Shown: in pieces, positions 26,401 through 38,734 of the stretch
Layout of the letters: each line of letters starts with the position of its first letter
Numbering within the stretch: position 1 is the first letter of the stretch
Assembly (NCBI GenBank): GCA_037043235.1
Contig: JAWRVZ010000028.1
Location: 361,001 to 425,000, forward strand
Direction: 5' to 3'
DNA length: 64,000 nucleotides
Origin: Rhodeus uyekii
Lineage: Eukaryota > Chordata > Actinopteri > Cypriniformes > Acheilognathidae
The notes under the pieces: model-generated
The model's database searches: none
The model's input: the letters and a program-made list of their open reading frames with translations, nothing else
What the model was told of the DNA's origin: nothing
Made by a program: the position numbers and the translations under genes

Positions 26401-29248
26401 GGTCGTTTCGTTTGGGCGAGGCTTTAGTGCAGTGACTGTAACAACATAATGATGGAAATAATAGCATCTAGACTATTATATGACAATTGCGCATTTACTG
26501 AAAATATACCTGGCTAAATTTATGACAATTATCTACCACGTCAATATAAACATCGATATTTCATGATCAACAACGAACATTTTGGTTAAAGAAAAACTGT
26601 CTTCGGGTAAATTTGTCATTAGGCAGACTGATGTTTTTTTGTGTGTATTTAATAGACTTATATTGTATGCCATATTGATTATTTTTCTTAGATGCAATGT
26701 GACTGTAGCCTACGAATAATTATGGGGCCGTATTTTCTAAATCAAATTCTTTTTGTTCAGTTTTCGTCAACTATCATTTTTATTATCAATGAAGAGCATC
26801 AACTATACAGAAATATTTTATAATAAAAATATTGTAACTGAAATAAAACTGTATAGCCTATGCATAATATTAGAACATTAGTTATTAGGCCTGTTATATT
26901 AAAATTAGGCTTACTTTTGCTATGCTATTTTATTTAAAACCATTACATTTTAAATGTTGATAGTGGAAGCCTTTAAACAATATTTCAGTTTGTCTTGTCC
27001 GTATTTTGCATGGCTAAAATTTCTAATGCTGTTCCACAATTACATGAATCAAAAGAGTACAAAAATAAGCAACAAAAATCAAAATGGGCCCAAAACCCCT
27101 TCATCCCCTTAAAAGAGTCACACTTAAACTTTGAATTAAAGCTATTTATTTATACATTTGACTATGAAGTAGGCCTGTGCTCTTTATGGCCCACATAACT
27201 GACCCATAGAGAATAATGGAAGTAACAATCGTATAAGAATAAATTGTACAGCACAGGAAATAAACAACTATACGCGTATTTCAGTGATTATTGCTCTCTA
27301 TTGTTCGCCGATTGTGTCCCCAAATTAACTTTACGATTAACCGCTGTAATATTATCTTAGAAAAGCGAAATATATTTAAATCATTTTCATAATACTATAA
27401 TGAATACATTTAGCTTTTAAACAGAATATATATTCACAACATATGCGTTTCACACAAATAAATTGGTTTATGAATCCACACTTTTTTTAATGAATCAAAG
27501 TTTACACAAATTAATGTTTTCTAAAAAATATATATATTTGGGGGTTTGTATTTTTACATATAGGGCCTCCTTTAAAAAGTTCAAGATACATAATTTCTAT
27601 AAATATTTACCCTAAATGTTTTGTTTACAATTTCTTTAAGTAGCCCATGTATTAGTTAGGTTTCTTTCGATATAATAATAAATTAAAAATAAATACAGAT
27701 GAAACTATATATTTTTATTTATATATCTTTAGATTTGAATCGTATTCATGCATCGTATTCATTACATGAGTATTGCTATTTTTCTGTCGTCGTTGTTTAA
27801 CACACACTTGATCTCGCTGAATAGCGTGTGGAAGCTGTTGTGCGCTCTACCTGGTGAACACATCAGGATAGTGTGTTTTTTGGAAGGCCCTCTCCAGTTC
27901 CTCCAGCTGATAGCTGGTGAAGGTAGTCCTGTATCTTCTCTGCTTCCGTTTAAGCATCCCCTCCTCCGAGTCGCTGCCGGCCGATAGACACACACTGTCC
28001 TCTCCATCTTTTACATCCCCATCGTTGTGCAGGCTCTCTTCATCCTTGGGAGACAGACTGGCGTCTCCGCATGCCTCCTCTTTGACAACATCCTCTTCAA
28101 ACTTCAGAGTGCTGAGCTCCACCAGCTCCTGGGCCGTGTGCTCGGGACTCTGGCCTTCATCGCTCTGGCTGAAGGGCGCGTTCTCCCTGTATGACTTGCT
28201 ACGGCTGATGCTAACTTGAGGCGCTTGGCTGATTTTGAGACTCTCGCAGGCTTGGTCCAGCAGTCTGTCCCTCTCACCTTTCTCTAGGTGCTCGTGAAAC
28301 CCCCTCCCGGAGTCCAGGTACTTCCCTCCAGGGCCGTAAAGCCTGCGCAGTTTGGGAGGCAGGTGCATGTCCGAGTCAAACGAGTTCTCTTTAGAGGTGA
28401 CTAGAAAAATAATACATATATTATGATATTTTTTAAATGCACCAAACAGCAGGCAATAAATTAAGACAGCATTATATACGCACTGTTCTATCCCCTTGTT
28501 CAGCTTTTGGGAGTATTATAAATAATATATAGCTTATACTCCGGTAAAGTTTTGTGTGTGTGGTTAAGTCAAGAACTTAAATTTTGTTCTGCATAAAGTT
28601 TTTGAGTTTATTATACGATAAAAACGTTTATTATTATTGTAAAGTGATGGTGTTACTACCAGATGTTAATTTGATATATGCAATGAAACTGAATGATCGT
28701 TTTACTTCTTAATTGATGATCAAAAGTATTTGTCCATGGAAAAATATTGTTTTTCATGGAATTTAAAAATAATCTCCAATTGCATTGACAACCTTTATTT
28801 TAACGAGCGTCGGATTTCAAGGCTATTGTTTTTTATTTATTATTTTATTCGAGAGATTTTTTTAACTTTCAAGAGTCTATTTTCACACCCCAGAGGCGCT
28901 CCGAGGTGTTGCTTCTTGTCCAGGACACTATTTCTGTGCGCATTTCGACAAATATGAAGTGAAATTCACACGAAATCAATTTGCTCCTAACTCTATCTGC
29001 CAAGTTTGTGAGAAAAAAAAACGTAAAACAGCACAAAAGGAGTAGAAACGGCGTTAAAAGCGCGTACCTTCGGTTGACTGGTCGTGGTCCGGTCTGACGG
29101 GTGCTGGCAAACTTTGCGACCCCAGTTGTCTGACTTTACACGGGCTTCTTCTGCCCAGTATACTGTCTATGCAGTAGGAGGAAAGCACGGTGGGCGACTT
29201 GCTTTTACATTCGCTTCGGTCGCGGCTATCGTCGTCGTACTGACTCAT
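23475..29248 (-). CDS. arx: Aristaless-related homeobox transcription factor ARX, complete
   Basis: Five coding exons: 29068-29248, 27851-28400, 26194-26239 (46 bp), 24381-24706 and 23475-23730, with AG/GT borders and phases that close to 452 codons plus stop. ARX is a paired-class nuclear transcription factor for forebrain interneuron, pancreatic and muscle development. Features in order: an octapeptide/EH1 repressor motif (YCIDSILGR, about residues 27-35), a conserved LHLPPKLRRLYGPGG segment, an acidic stretch, the homeodomain (about 214-273, with WFQNRRAKW), an eight-alanine run, and the C-terminal OAR/aristaless motif (RRASSIAALRLKAKEH, about 417-432). The long N-terminal alanine tracts of mammalian ARX are absent. 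The start was chosen at MSQYDDDS by homology. Tail to tail with pola1 as in human. Whether this is an arxa- or arxb-type copy cannot be told; the pola1 linkage favours the ancestral locus. Confidence 0.96.
24830..25330. promoter_or_regulatory. Candidate intronic conserved element in arx
   Basis: Within arx intron 3. Repeat-free DNA with words such as AGCCATTAATATTCCACCTG, GGGTAATTACATGGCCC and TTTGCTAATTAAAATCTGG. No frame. Regulatory role inferred from texture. Confidence 0.35.
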
Positions 29249-29425
29249 ATTTGTATCGTCCGAGATTGTGCTCGAGTGGGTGACTGTTACTCTCTCTCTC
29301 TTTCTCTCTCGCACTGTATCTGAAGCGTCTCTCTTGCCTATCCCACCCTGGCCGCTAATGCTATATGCGCTGATCCGCGGCAGCTCCGCTCTCCATTCTG
29401 TTGCATTGACGTGTAGCGCAAATCT

Positions 29426-29462
29426 GATTGGCTCCCAAGGGAACAAGGGGGATCTTTATATA
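29426..29462 (-). promoter_or_regulatory. arx: Putative arx core promoter (TATA-like and CCAAT)
   Basis: Read on the - strand, TATATAAAG (complement of 29454-29462) lies about 205 bases before the arx start codon. A CCAATC (complement of 29426-29431) follows about 25 bases further on. The order is unusual for a TATA/CCAAT pair, so only one may be used. A GA-rich leader (29288-29312) follows. Confidence 0.4.
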
Positions 29463-29682
29463 TTTTTCTATTAAAGTTAAACAGTATGAACTCAGCGAAT
29501 GTTGTGATGGATGAGGTTACTGGATAAGCACCTCCACATGCAGACTGAAATTAGATTAATGTGGAAAGAAAGTTGGAGATCAATAAACTTCAGAATTTAT
29601 CCAAAACGTTTAGAAACACGTTTTGTCTATTTTTTTGTCTATTTTTTTCATATTAACTAAAATATTATTATTAACAATCATC

Positions 29683-29875
29683 TTATATATATATATATAT
29701 ATACCTGAACATTCCTTCTTATTTGTATTATTTTATATATATATATATATATTAATAGGCCTACACTGGGAACGGAATATTCCCTCTTATTTTTATTTAT
29801 TTGTTTATATATATATATATAAAATAATACAAATAAGAAGGAATATTCAGTTCCCAGTGAGCAGACCTATTCAAA
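29683..29875. repeat. AT-rich inverted repeat with related direct unit
   Basis: A unit of the form AATAGGCCTACACTGGGAAC, GGAATATTCC, CTCTTATTTTTATT, (TA)n at 29754-29818 is followed by its inverted partner at 29807-29873 (TATAAAATAATACAAATAAG, AAGGAATATTCAG, TTCCCAGTGAGC). A truncated direct copy precedes it (29706-29750). The arms could fold into a long hairpin about 450 bases upstream of the arx start. Confidence 0.7.
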
Positions 29876-30127
29876 TGCACTGGCATTAAAAAATAGAGTT
29901 TTCTTTGTTGTTGAGGGGAGTATCTTTTTCCATCTTTCTATTATTTTCTATTATTTTAGCATCTCTGCTCCATAGACTTTAAAAAGCGACACAGTCCATT
30001 TGTCTAATATTGATTGTTCTATCTGTGTAGATATGATACTATTTGATGCTATTTTATTTTCTCTGTGCCATATATCGAGACCGCTCCAGGCCTGACCGGG
30101 TGACTCGTTCACCTGGTCCCTCTGTGT

Positions 30128-30153
30128 GTACACACACACACACACACACACAC
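30128..30153. repeat. (CA)n microsatellite
   Basis: About 12 CA units in the DNA upstream of arx. Confidence 0.85.
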
Positions 30154-31441
30154 CTATCCTGTCCTCTCAGAGTGAAGCGATCAGATAGCAATAGATGATT
30201 GACTTAAAAAGTGAAGGTGGTGATAATAGGCCCCTGAGAGCGTATACCGCAAGGCAACTAGACTCCACAAGACTGAAGAGACAGATTGAGAATGTAATTT
30301 TAAATGAAAGTCCATTTAACCTGCTGCGGATGGCTTGACCCATCCGCCGCTCAGACCCATCAATGTTAAAAGGATCATTTTCACAATTCAATCCCAAACT
30401 TGCAACGAAGCTGCAATTTACTCTCTCCTCTTTATAGGTTATATGATTCTGCTCTGGTGATATTAATGTCGTGTGAATATCGTTTTGATGTTTAGCTTTA
30501 ATTGGACTTTGAGACACCGGTTGGGGGGAAAATGCCCTTCAGCTTTCCTCATAAACATTATAAAACAACAGTAACGATTTGAACATGCAGAGATTGTTAG
30601 AACGAATAATTTTGTCACCCTCAAACATCAACACCATCTACAAGCAGATCAACCGAACAGAGTAATGACAATAATAACAATATAAGACATTTTTTCTCGT
30701 TCCCAAACAGGCGCGTAATGCAGACGGGTATTTAAAGTCGCTATGTAATTTGGGGGCACAATTTGATTCATTTATACGCGCTCTGTTATTAACCCAAGAA
30801 AAGAAATGTCAGGGACTATTACCGCCAGCAGGACATCCGCGCTTTGTTTAAATGCACTAATTACACGCACGCATCTGAAAAAAATCGCAATTTTCCCATA
30901 TTCAGTCCTGAGTCTATTTAGCGTTGTATGTGCGGGCAGGGAAGCTGTTAGTGGGTGCCAGTCAGTTTCACGCTCCTCTATTACCCGTTACCACAGTGTG
31001 TCATATTTTCACAACAGCCTAACTTGATAATTTCTACAATCGTCTTCTGTTTTGCAACGGTTTGCATGGCCCATAATCCGTTGGGTTTTGGCTACGCTTA
31101 TGCAAACCACCCCCTGTTCCGTTAACTAGAAGCTTTTCTCAAATCGTAAGTAACAGCAGTTGACATTTTACATAGTTTCGGTGATGTTGCACCAAGGGCT
31201 CAACAGCTGTGTGTAAATGCCTAATATAGACTCTATTACTCCCACGTTTTCAAGCAGCGCCATCTCCTGGTGTTCACATGAGCGCTCATGGGTAAAGCCA
31301 GTCAGTGAACAAAAACTCAGCGAGAACTGCATCATGATTGACGCTATTTTAAATCATCAGTGGAAATTCATGTGGAAGATTTCTGCAACATTTCGTTTTG
31401 ATGGATAAGCACGGATAATTGCGTATTAATTTAGCCTATAA

Positions 31442-32027
<586 letters not shown>

Positions 32028-32766
32028 GGGAAGTTCAGATTATTAGTGTAGAGTTTACTGTGTAGTTTGCGGCTCAGTGTTGAGTTTGGGAGCCACACTG
32101 ATGACAGTTCTGCTCCAGAGGTGGCGTGTCTTCATTCCTGTTGCTGTGACTTAATTGGATGCTGCTCTGCTTGAAAGGGCGAACAAAAAGACGTGCTCTC
32201 AGACGCTCGCGTAAGCAAAGTTAATTAGTGGTTATTAACACCACGCATAATGAGAGCGCGAGGGAGTCAATTTAATGACTTTGTTAGCTTAAGTTTAGAA
32301 TGACAGTCGATGATCGGAACAACAATAGCAATCTAGAACGCAATGATCATCTGTAATTTTCACCAGTAATACGCACTAATAAAAACAAAAGGACTCTAAT
32401 TTTGTTCATCTGACTCGATAATTTGAATTTATTTAAAAAGAGGGAGAGAAGGAAGAGGAAAGACAACTCAAACATTTTAACCAAAGATTATCCTGTCCTT
32501 GAAGACACAAGTAAATGGGATCACAATTGTTTTATCGCTTTCATGCCAAGTTAATATCGTTTATTTGGTGGGGTTCCAGAAGGTGCTTCTGTGCAGAGTG
32601 AGCGATAAGGCTTGGTTTCACGCCATTTTGCCTAACTGAATTATGTGACCCTGTTGAGCTAATCTTGATCCCAATCCCGTCACAGAATTCGACATTATTT
32701 GCAACTATCTAAATGATTTACGGCGTCCACCCAAGTCCACAACCACACGACCACACTCATTCAGTA

Positions 32767-32944
32767 ACCGGAAGTGTGAGAAGGCCTAAACTATTTTTCT
32801 AGGAGGTCGACCTGCACATCCATGACGAAATTATAAAGACGTTCTAAATAAAACACTATGACAAAGTTATAAATAATAACAGTAGGCTAGGCTAACTTTT
32901 AGCACGATCCTACCGCTGGAACTACGCACTGTTGCTATGGTAAC
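32767..32944. promoter_or_regulatory. Putative regulatory site pair: ETS-type motif and RFX X-box
   Basis: ACCGGAAGTG at 32767-32776 fits an ETS site. GTTGCTATGGTAAC at 32931-32944 fits the RFX X-box (GTNRCC-N-RGYAAC) with one departure, and is nearly symmetrical. No gene was recognised beside it. Function is inferred from motif alone. Confidence 0.35.
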
Positions 32945-35900
32945 CCCACATAGTTATGATTACTGGCGGTTATTTCGACTCATCTAGCTAATCCAAGTTT
33001 TTTTTTTTCGTTTGGAAACGCAGTTTTAACATATAGCTAGGCTACTTATGTAAAACACAAAGCATACCTTCAGACCCTTTCGGTGTTAGATAGACCCCCC
33101 AATATTACCCTACGGTGGAGATCATACAGTTTCGGCCGACTGGCCTCATTTTGGAAGTTTGTCAAGTTTTCAATTTTTGCGCATCATTTCATATAAGTCT
33201 GAATGTAATTTTTTTTGTAGATTACAGGGGACTGCGAGGTCTCCTCTGCATTCTTATCGATTTGTGGAACGTGAAGCGTGGAATGGCTTCTTTAATAATG
33301 CATTTGGGTGAAAGGTCACAAATATGAGTTGGAACAATTTTGCGTCTCCAATCTTATTATCGTTTAGGTCTGTAGAAGTTCACAGGGGCTGCTGCACTTA
33401 GCATTTATTTATTTTATTCTATATATAGGCCTATATATTTTTTTGTTTTTGCCTGTAAATGGAGTTCGTGTGCGCTGATGATCTAAAGTGGTGCTCTTGC
33501 CCTTTATTGATTGCTTCTTGGAAAGAATATGAATGTCTAAATTCAAGAATGACAATCCTTTATTAAGTTAATCAAAGTAATACATGCAAATTATTCTTCT
33601 TCTCCCATGAGCTTATCAAAACCTCTCCCCTTGAATTTGAAGAAGTCCATTTATTCAGTTAGCGTCAATAACGCGCGCAAATATCGCCATGCAAATGAAA
33701 GTTGATTAGAGTAAATTAGGGACTTAGCTGCTATCTGACCTTGTCTGAGTTTTATGTAAATTTTGTAAAAACGACACAAGGAAATAAATGACATTTAGAC
33801 ATTCGTATAAAAGAAGTAATCAAGAGGTTTTCAACGGAAGGAAAAGAAATGTTCGTGTCTTTCGCTGAGCTTTATCAAGAGCCGGAGATCATCACAGAAG
33901 GAGGTCATGTTTTATGGAAAAATATTGTACCATCTTGACACATAGGAGGCTTTGGGTCAATGATAAGAGTTTTTTTTATCCCGGTCTTTTACGTTATTCA
34001 AAAATAAAATGATATAAAAAATAATTTCGCACAGAAACGGATGCGCAGCCTTTAATTTTCAGAATCAAAATGTTTTCATTATTATTATTGTGGGGCTTTA
34101 AGTAAAAATGTGTATGTGGTAGCCTAGATTGTAAAACTTTTTTTTACAATTGTTTTTATTACAAGTAATATTTTTTAAATTTTTAATTAATTTCTCATTA
34201 AAAAGTGGAAATTTTTGATAAAATAAATTGTTATTAGTCGTTTCAAGTAGAAGTAGTTAGGGACATTAATTCATTAATTTTGTTTTAAAATAAGCTATAT
34301 CTATATTTGAAGGCCTTTTATCTACCAAAGTAGAGGCTCAAATAATTTACAAGTCCGATTGTTGTCATGTTACAAAATGCCATAAAACAGAAGAGCCAGT
34401 TCGACTCTCTTCTGTTTTATTATTTATGAATAAAAATGCCTATTCCTGATATGTTTATCATATTTAGTTTTTTGAGGGGAAAAAAATACACTCAAGGCTT
34501 TTAAAGTTTACCTTTTGTACTTTTTCTTTAATAGGTCACACCTCGACATTCACTCAAAATGTAATGTAGGACTGGCATTATGATTTTGATAAATGGCCAA
34601 TGTCCAATACCAAATATGTTGTATTGGTTCTACTGACATCTAGTGGACCTGTAAAGCATCAGAGGAACATTGTAAAACCCCCAAACTGGCCTTGCACCAT
34701 AGGCTAAAACTTAACACACAAAAAAGTGCTTGGTATAAAACTAATTCACCGAGGCCCAGGAGATGTTGATAACGCACCAAACATGATGTCTTGGGGCAAT
34801 GTTAATAAGGTCTGTGGATACTTATAGGGGATAATCCACAGCAGTTCATCAGAGACTTCATCTCAAATGAAATTAGCTTCCTGCGTGGCATTGAGATGGC
34901 TTCTCTGGAGTTCAGCTGTGATGGTAATGGCTGCTGTGACAGCTCTCCTCTGGCTCAGTCCAGCTCCGTCCCTGTCTCCAGTCACTGCCACCACACGAGG
35001 CCAGTTATTCTATTCCCCTTTTTCTATTTCTCCTTCAGAAATCTAGCTCCCATAGTTATGTTTGTTTTGCTTCCCTGTAGCTGGCAGATTGGAAGTGGTC
35101 AGGGGTGGCTTAGAGTGATAAAAGGAGATATTTTGCTTTGTTTGTGTGTTTGCGATGGACTGAGAAGTGTATGTGTGAAAAGGCCAAGAATTTTTATGTG
35201 AATGTATCAGAGGGCATCATTAGTGGAAGTTGACTGCTCTCCAAGCCCTCCAGACCAATTTAGTGGGAGAGACAAAAACGTTTTGAGCTCTGAACAGCAC
35301 AATGGGGAGCCGAGTGAAGCCATGCAATCTATATTGGATTTCTTACTTCTCTATTTCTTGGTGCTTGGAGTCCCTGTGGTTAGGAAGTAGTAACAGTAAA
35401 CTCGATCTGTCCCTTGGGGTCATGGCGGTCTCACCCGTTTGTGACAACAGGAATTTAACAGGGTCAAAAAGCGACAGTGGACATGTGAGGGTCATCCTCT
35501 CTTTCGATCTCCCACTCACAAAACGCAAATGCAAATTTTCTCCTTGAGCTTAGAATAATGAGTTTGAGGCGACACACGTGGCTGCATGGTGTCGTTCAGT
35601 TTAAGCATCTGCGAATCAATCAGATATTACCTGAATCCATGCTGTTTTTTGATATTAGGGTGCTAAGCTGTCTAGCCACATCTGACGCATTATAGCTAGC
35701 TCATCTAGTTTGTACGATGTTATGCCAGTTATATTATACTTAATACATCAGTATTGGTCTATAAAAGTGCATTTTTCTGCATGTCCAAATATAAACACAC
35801 ACAGATGAATTTCCACATAATTCCTTAAATAAATTTTCCGAGCAACCAGCTGCAACAACTGCCAATGAGATTTTCAACACAAGTAATTATGTTTTCGCAT

Positions 35901-37467
35901 GTTTTCCCCCTCCTTCCTAAAAAAAAAATCTTTATAACTAAGCGATTCAAAAGCAATTTTCTCTGTGGGAAGAGAATGTAATTTGCTATTCAGTGACATT
36001 CTGATGTGTAAAAAACCAGGAGCCGGTGGTAAAAGGTATCTCTAAAGTCTGTGTACAGTGCATTAATGGGCATAACCGGGGGAGGAGGGGAGAGATGTCA
36101 GTGAGGGCACCATTTAATGACTCCAGAATAATCCCTCTCTCATTAGCGAAGGCTCTGAGGATCCACCGGGGCTTGAACTGGTAGAGCGTGGCATGCCGCT
36201 ACAGTCTTTATCTTCATATTAAACCATTTGCATAACATTACAGCCACTGGAGAGACTCCCTTAACAAGGCCAGTTGCTCTTCATTTTAAAAGGGGACAGT
36301 GGGTGTCTCAGCAAATCTATTCAGCGGTAAGTGGAACTACTGCCGGTGCAAATGCAGCGGGAGGTGAGAGAGATCAGGACGCAGCATTTGGAAGCATATT
36401 TATCATACACTTGCTCATGCATCAGGCTCGGTTTGGGGTCCTTCCAAAAATCCAAACACACTAGCTCGACCATCTATGATGAATTTTCAAGATTTACCGA
36501 CCGTCCTGCATCCTATGATTGTGAATTGCACTGAACAGAATGTGTGGGGGACTGATTTCAAGTCCATCAACATGCAGTTTGTTGGTGTGGGGTTGGGGGG
36601 GGCATCAAGGCTATATTGTAGAAAATACTCTTGCTCATCTGTGCACCTATCATGAACCACTTTTGTCACTCTATTGCCTGTGGAAGAACGTGGCTTACTT
36701 TCAGAAAGGTGCAGGAGAGGGAGAGAGGTGTGACCAAATTAAAATCAGTCATTTTTTCTCTGAGGAGCAGATCAATTTCCGCAGACTGGGTCGAGATATT
36801 TTCCGGCATTAGTCTTTCTCGACAGCACCTAAACGGCCTGCCAGCGGGAGTCTCGGCACAGCTGCACGCTTCAGTAGAGAACAGTTACTTCTGCCGCTCT
36901 GAGTTTATTTGCGCCTCACCATGAGAATTGCCATAATTTACCCCACCAACACATCACCTCCCCAAAAGATGAGAGAAAGGGAAAATAGTGTGTGGAATGA
37001 AAGAGGCAAATTGATTCGATGTGATATTGTTTTCTGTTTTTTATTACGCCTATTCATTTTCTCAGAAAGAAATGCACAATTGGACCCGTTCCCGAGTTCG
37101 GTGTCATACTGTGGAACCTTAGACACAAATCTACATGATGTCTCGGCCTGTTGGCTACGTTTAAATTATGGAAACAACTAGCATTTGAACAGCTCTGGCC
37201 TGCTCAAGGTGCAGTGCAGTGCAGGATGAAGCACATGCAACTTACAGACTTCCTGTATAGACTTAAGCTGGTAAGCCCATCTTTTCAGAAAAGAGGTGAC
37301 ACAAGAAGTCTCTGAGTAGAAACATTAACAATTTTCTAGGATCAAAGTGAGATTAAACCTTCTAGGCTACTTTAAATTGTGGTAATATAACTGAATGTTA
37401 AATGACAGGAATGAGAATCATGAACCAGCAGATTCTCGTTTAATTTGATATAACATCTATTCAGCAT

Positions 37468-37945
37468 TCAGTACTGTACAAAAGTCTTAGGCAGGTTAGT
37501 ATTTTCACCCAAAAAATGGTTTAACTAGTTATTTATATATTTTACTGTAGTATCTTAGATATTATTTTACATTTCTCAACATTCCTTTTGCAATTAATTG
37601 TAATAATGCAGTGAGATTTTTGTATGCACAGGAATCTGACAACAGCTGGTGCTCCACACGGAGATCTGATCTCACCATCATCAAGTCCATCGGTTATTAC
37701 ATGAAGAAACAGAAAAAACTGAGACAGAATAAGTCAAGAAGAATTGTGGCAAAGACTTCAAGACGCTTGAAGACAAAAATCTCACTGCATTATTACAAAT
37801 AATGGCAAAAGTAATGTTTGGAAATGTTTGGAAACTGATATTTCCTACTGACACAGTACAGTAAAAGACATACATAACTGGCTTAAAACCTTTTTTTGAA
37901 AATACAAACATGTTTATGACCTTTGCACAGTAGCCTACTGTACAT
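37468..37945. mobile_element. Putative terminal-inverted-repeat MITE
   Basis: TACTGTACAAAAGTCTTAGG near 37471 is matched in inverted form by 'ctttgcacagtagcctactgt' at 37920-37940. The interior has one 63-codon frame (37611-37802) that looks like a decayed transposase start, or chance. Family not assigned. Confidence 0.45.
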
Positions 37946-38039
37946 GTTAAATAATAATAATAAAAAAACATTAAACTAGAAACATCGTTTAAATTGTGAA
38001 TGCTTTTTTACTTACTGGATACACACAAACTGTACAAAC

Positions 38040-38072
38040 AAAAACAACAACAACAACAACAACAACAAAAAA
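38040..38072. repeat. (CAA)n microsatellite
   Basis: About eight CAA/ACA units followed by an A run. Confidence 0.8.
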
Positions 38073-38589
38073 GGGTGTGTATGCCTACATTTAATACAGG
38101 GGAAATGTGGATAACCTATTAGCCTTTGGTCTATAGGCTATATTTCGATATGTGTTTCCAGTTTTATTTGCTTGAATTAAAAATAATTATTTTGAATAAA
38201 AAAATTAATTGGCCTACATTGACTTGGCTTAAATGAAATTGTGAAAATTCCACAAATATAGGCTATAGCCTAATGTTAAGGTTTGAGTTGCATATTTAAA
38301 CCGTAAAGAAAAACAACTAAAACGATGTACTAACAAAATGTTTCAACATATCCTGGACTAGAAATAGGCCTACGTGCATTTCTAAAGGACTGAGCAATGG
38401 ACTTTACGATCTCGCCTTAACTAACATTTGCTGTAACCTACCTATGTCAGGGATCGTTCTCTGCAGTATTTGTGAACATCAAATAATCTCCTCCCCACTT
38501 AAACGTTGCCCAAATCTCTAGTTACGTCACGAGTCGTGTCTGAGTCTAATTAAAACCATATTGAGAAAAACGTAAATACGACCCAAGTT

Positions 38590-38734
38590 CCTCCCTCTGT
38601 CATCTGCAGGAGAGAGCGCTGACTCGGTGCGAGCGGGTTCGAGGGTCGGAAGAACTTCTGTGTCGTTTTTGGAAAACTGCAGTTCATTTTGAACAGTTTA
38701 AATATTACTAGACTGTATCAGCATATAACGAACA
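38590..38734 (+). promoter_or_regulatory. hgd: hgd promoter/5' UTR region
   Basis: A GC-richer patch (GACTCGGTGCGAGCGGGTTC) directly before the short first exon. No TATA box at a usual distance was seen. Transcription start not determined. Confidence 0.35.

Noticed and set aside
29249..29446. Extended arx reading frame starting 66 codons upstream
   Set aside because: The extra residues are rich in Arg/Glu from a GA repeat and have no counterpart in other ARX proteins. The conserved start is MSQYDDDS at 29248, and the extension lies at or before the probable transcription start.
33115..33327. 70-codon + strand frame in the arx-hgd interval
   Set aside because: No recognisable motif, no splice context and no neighbouring exons; treated as chance.
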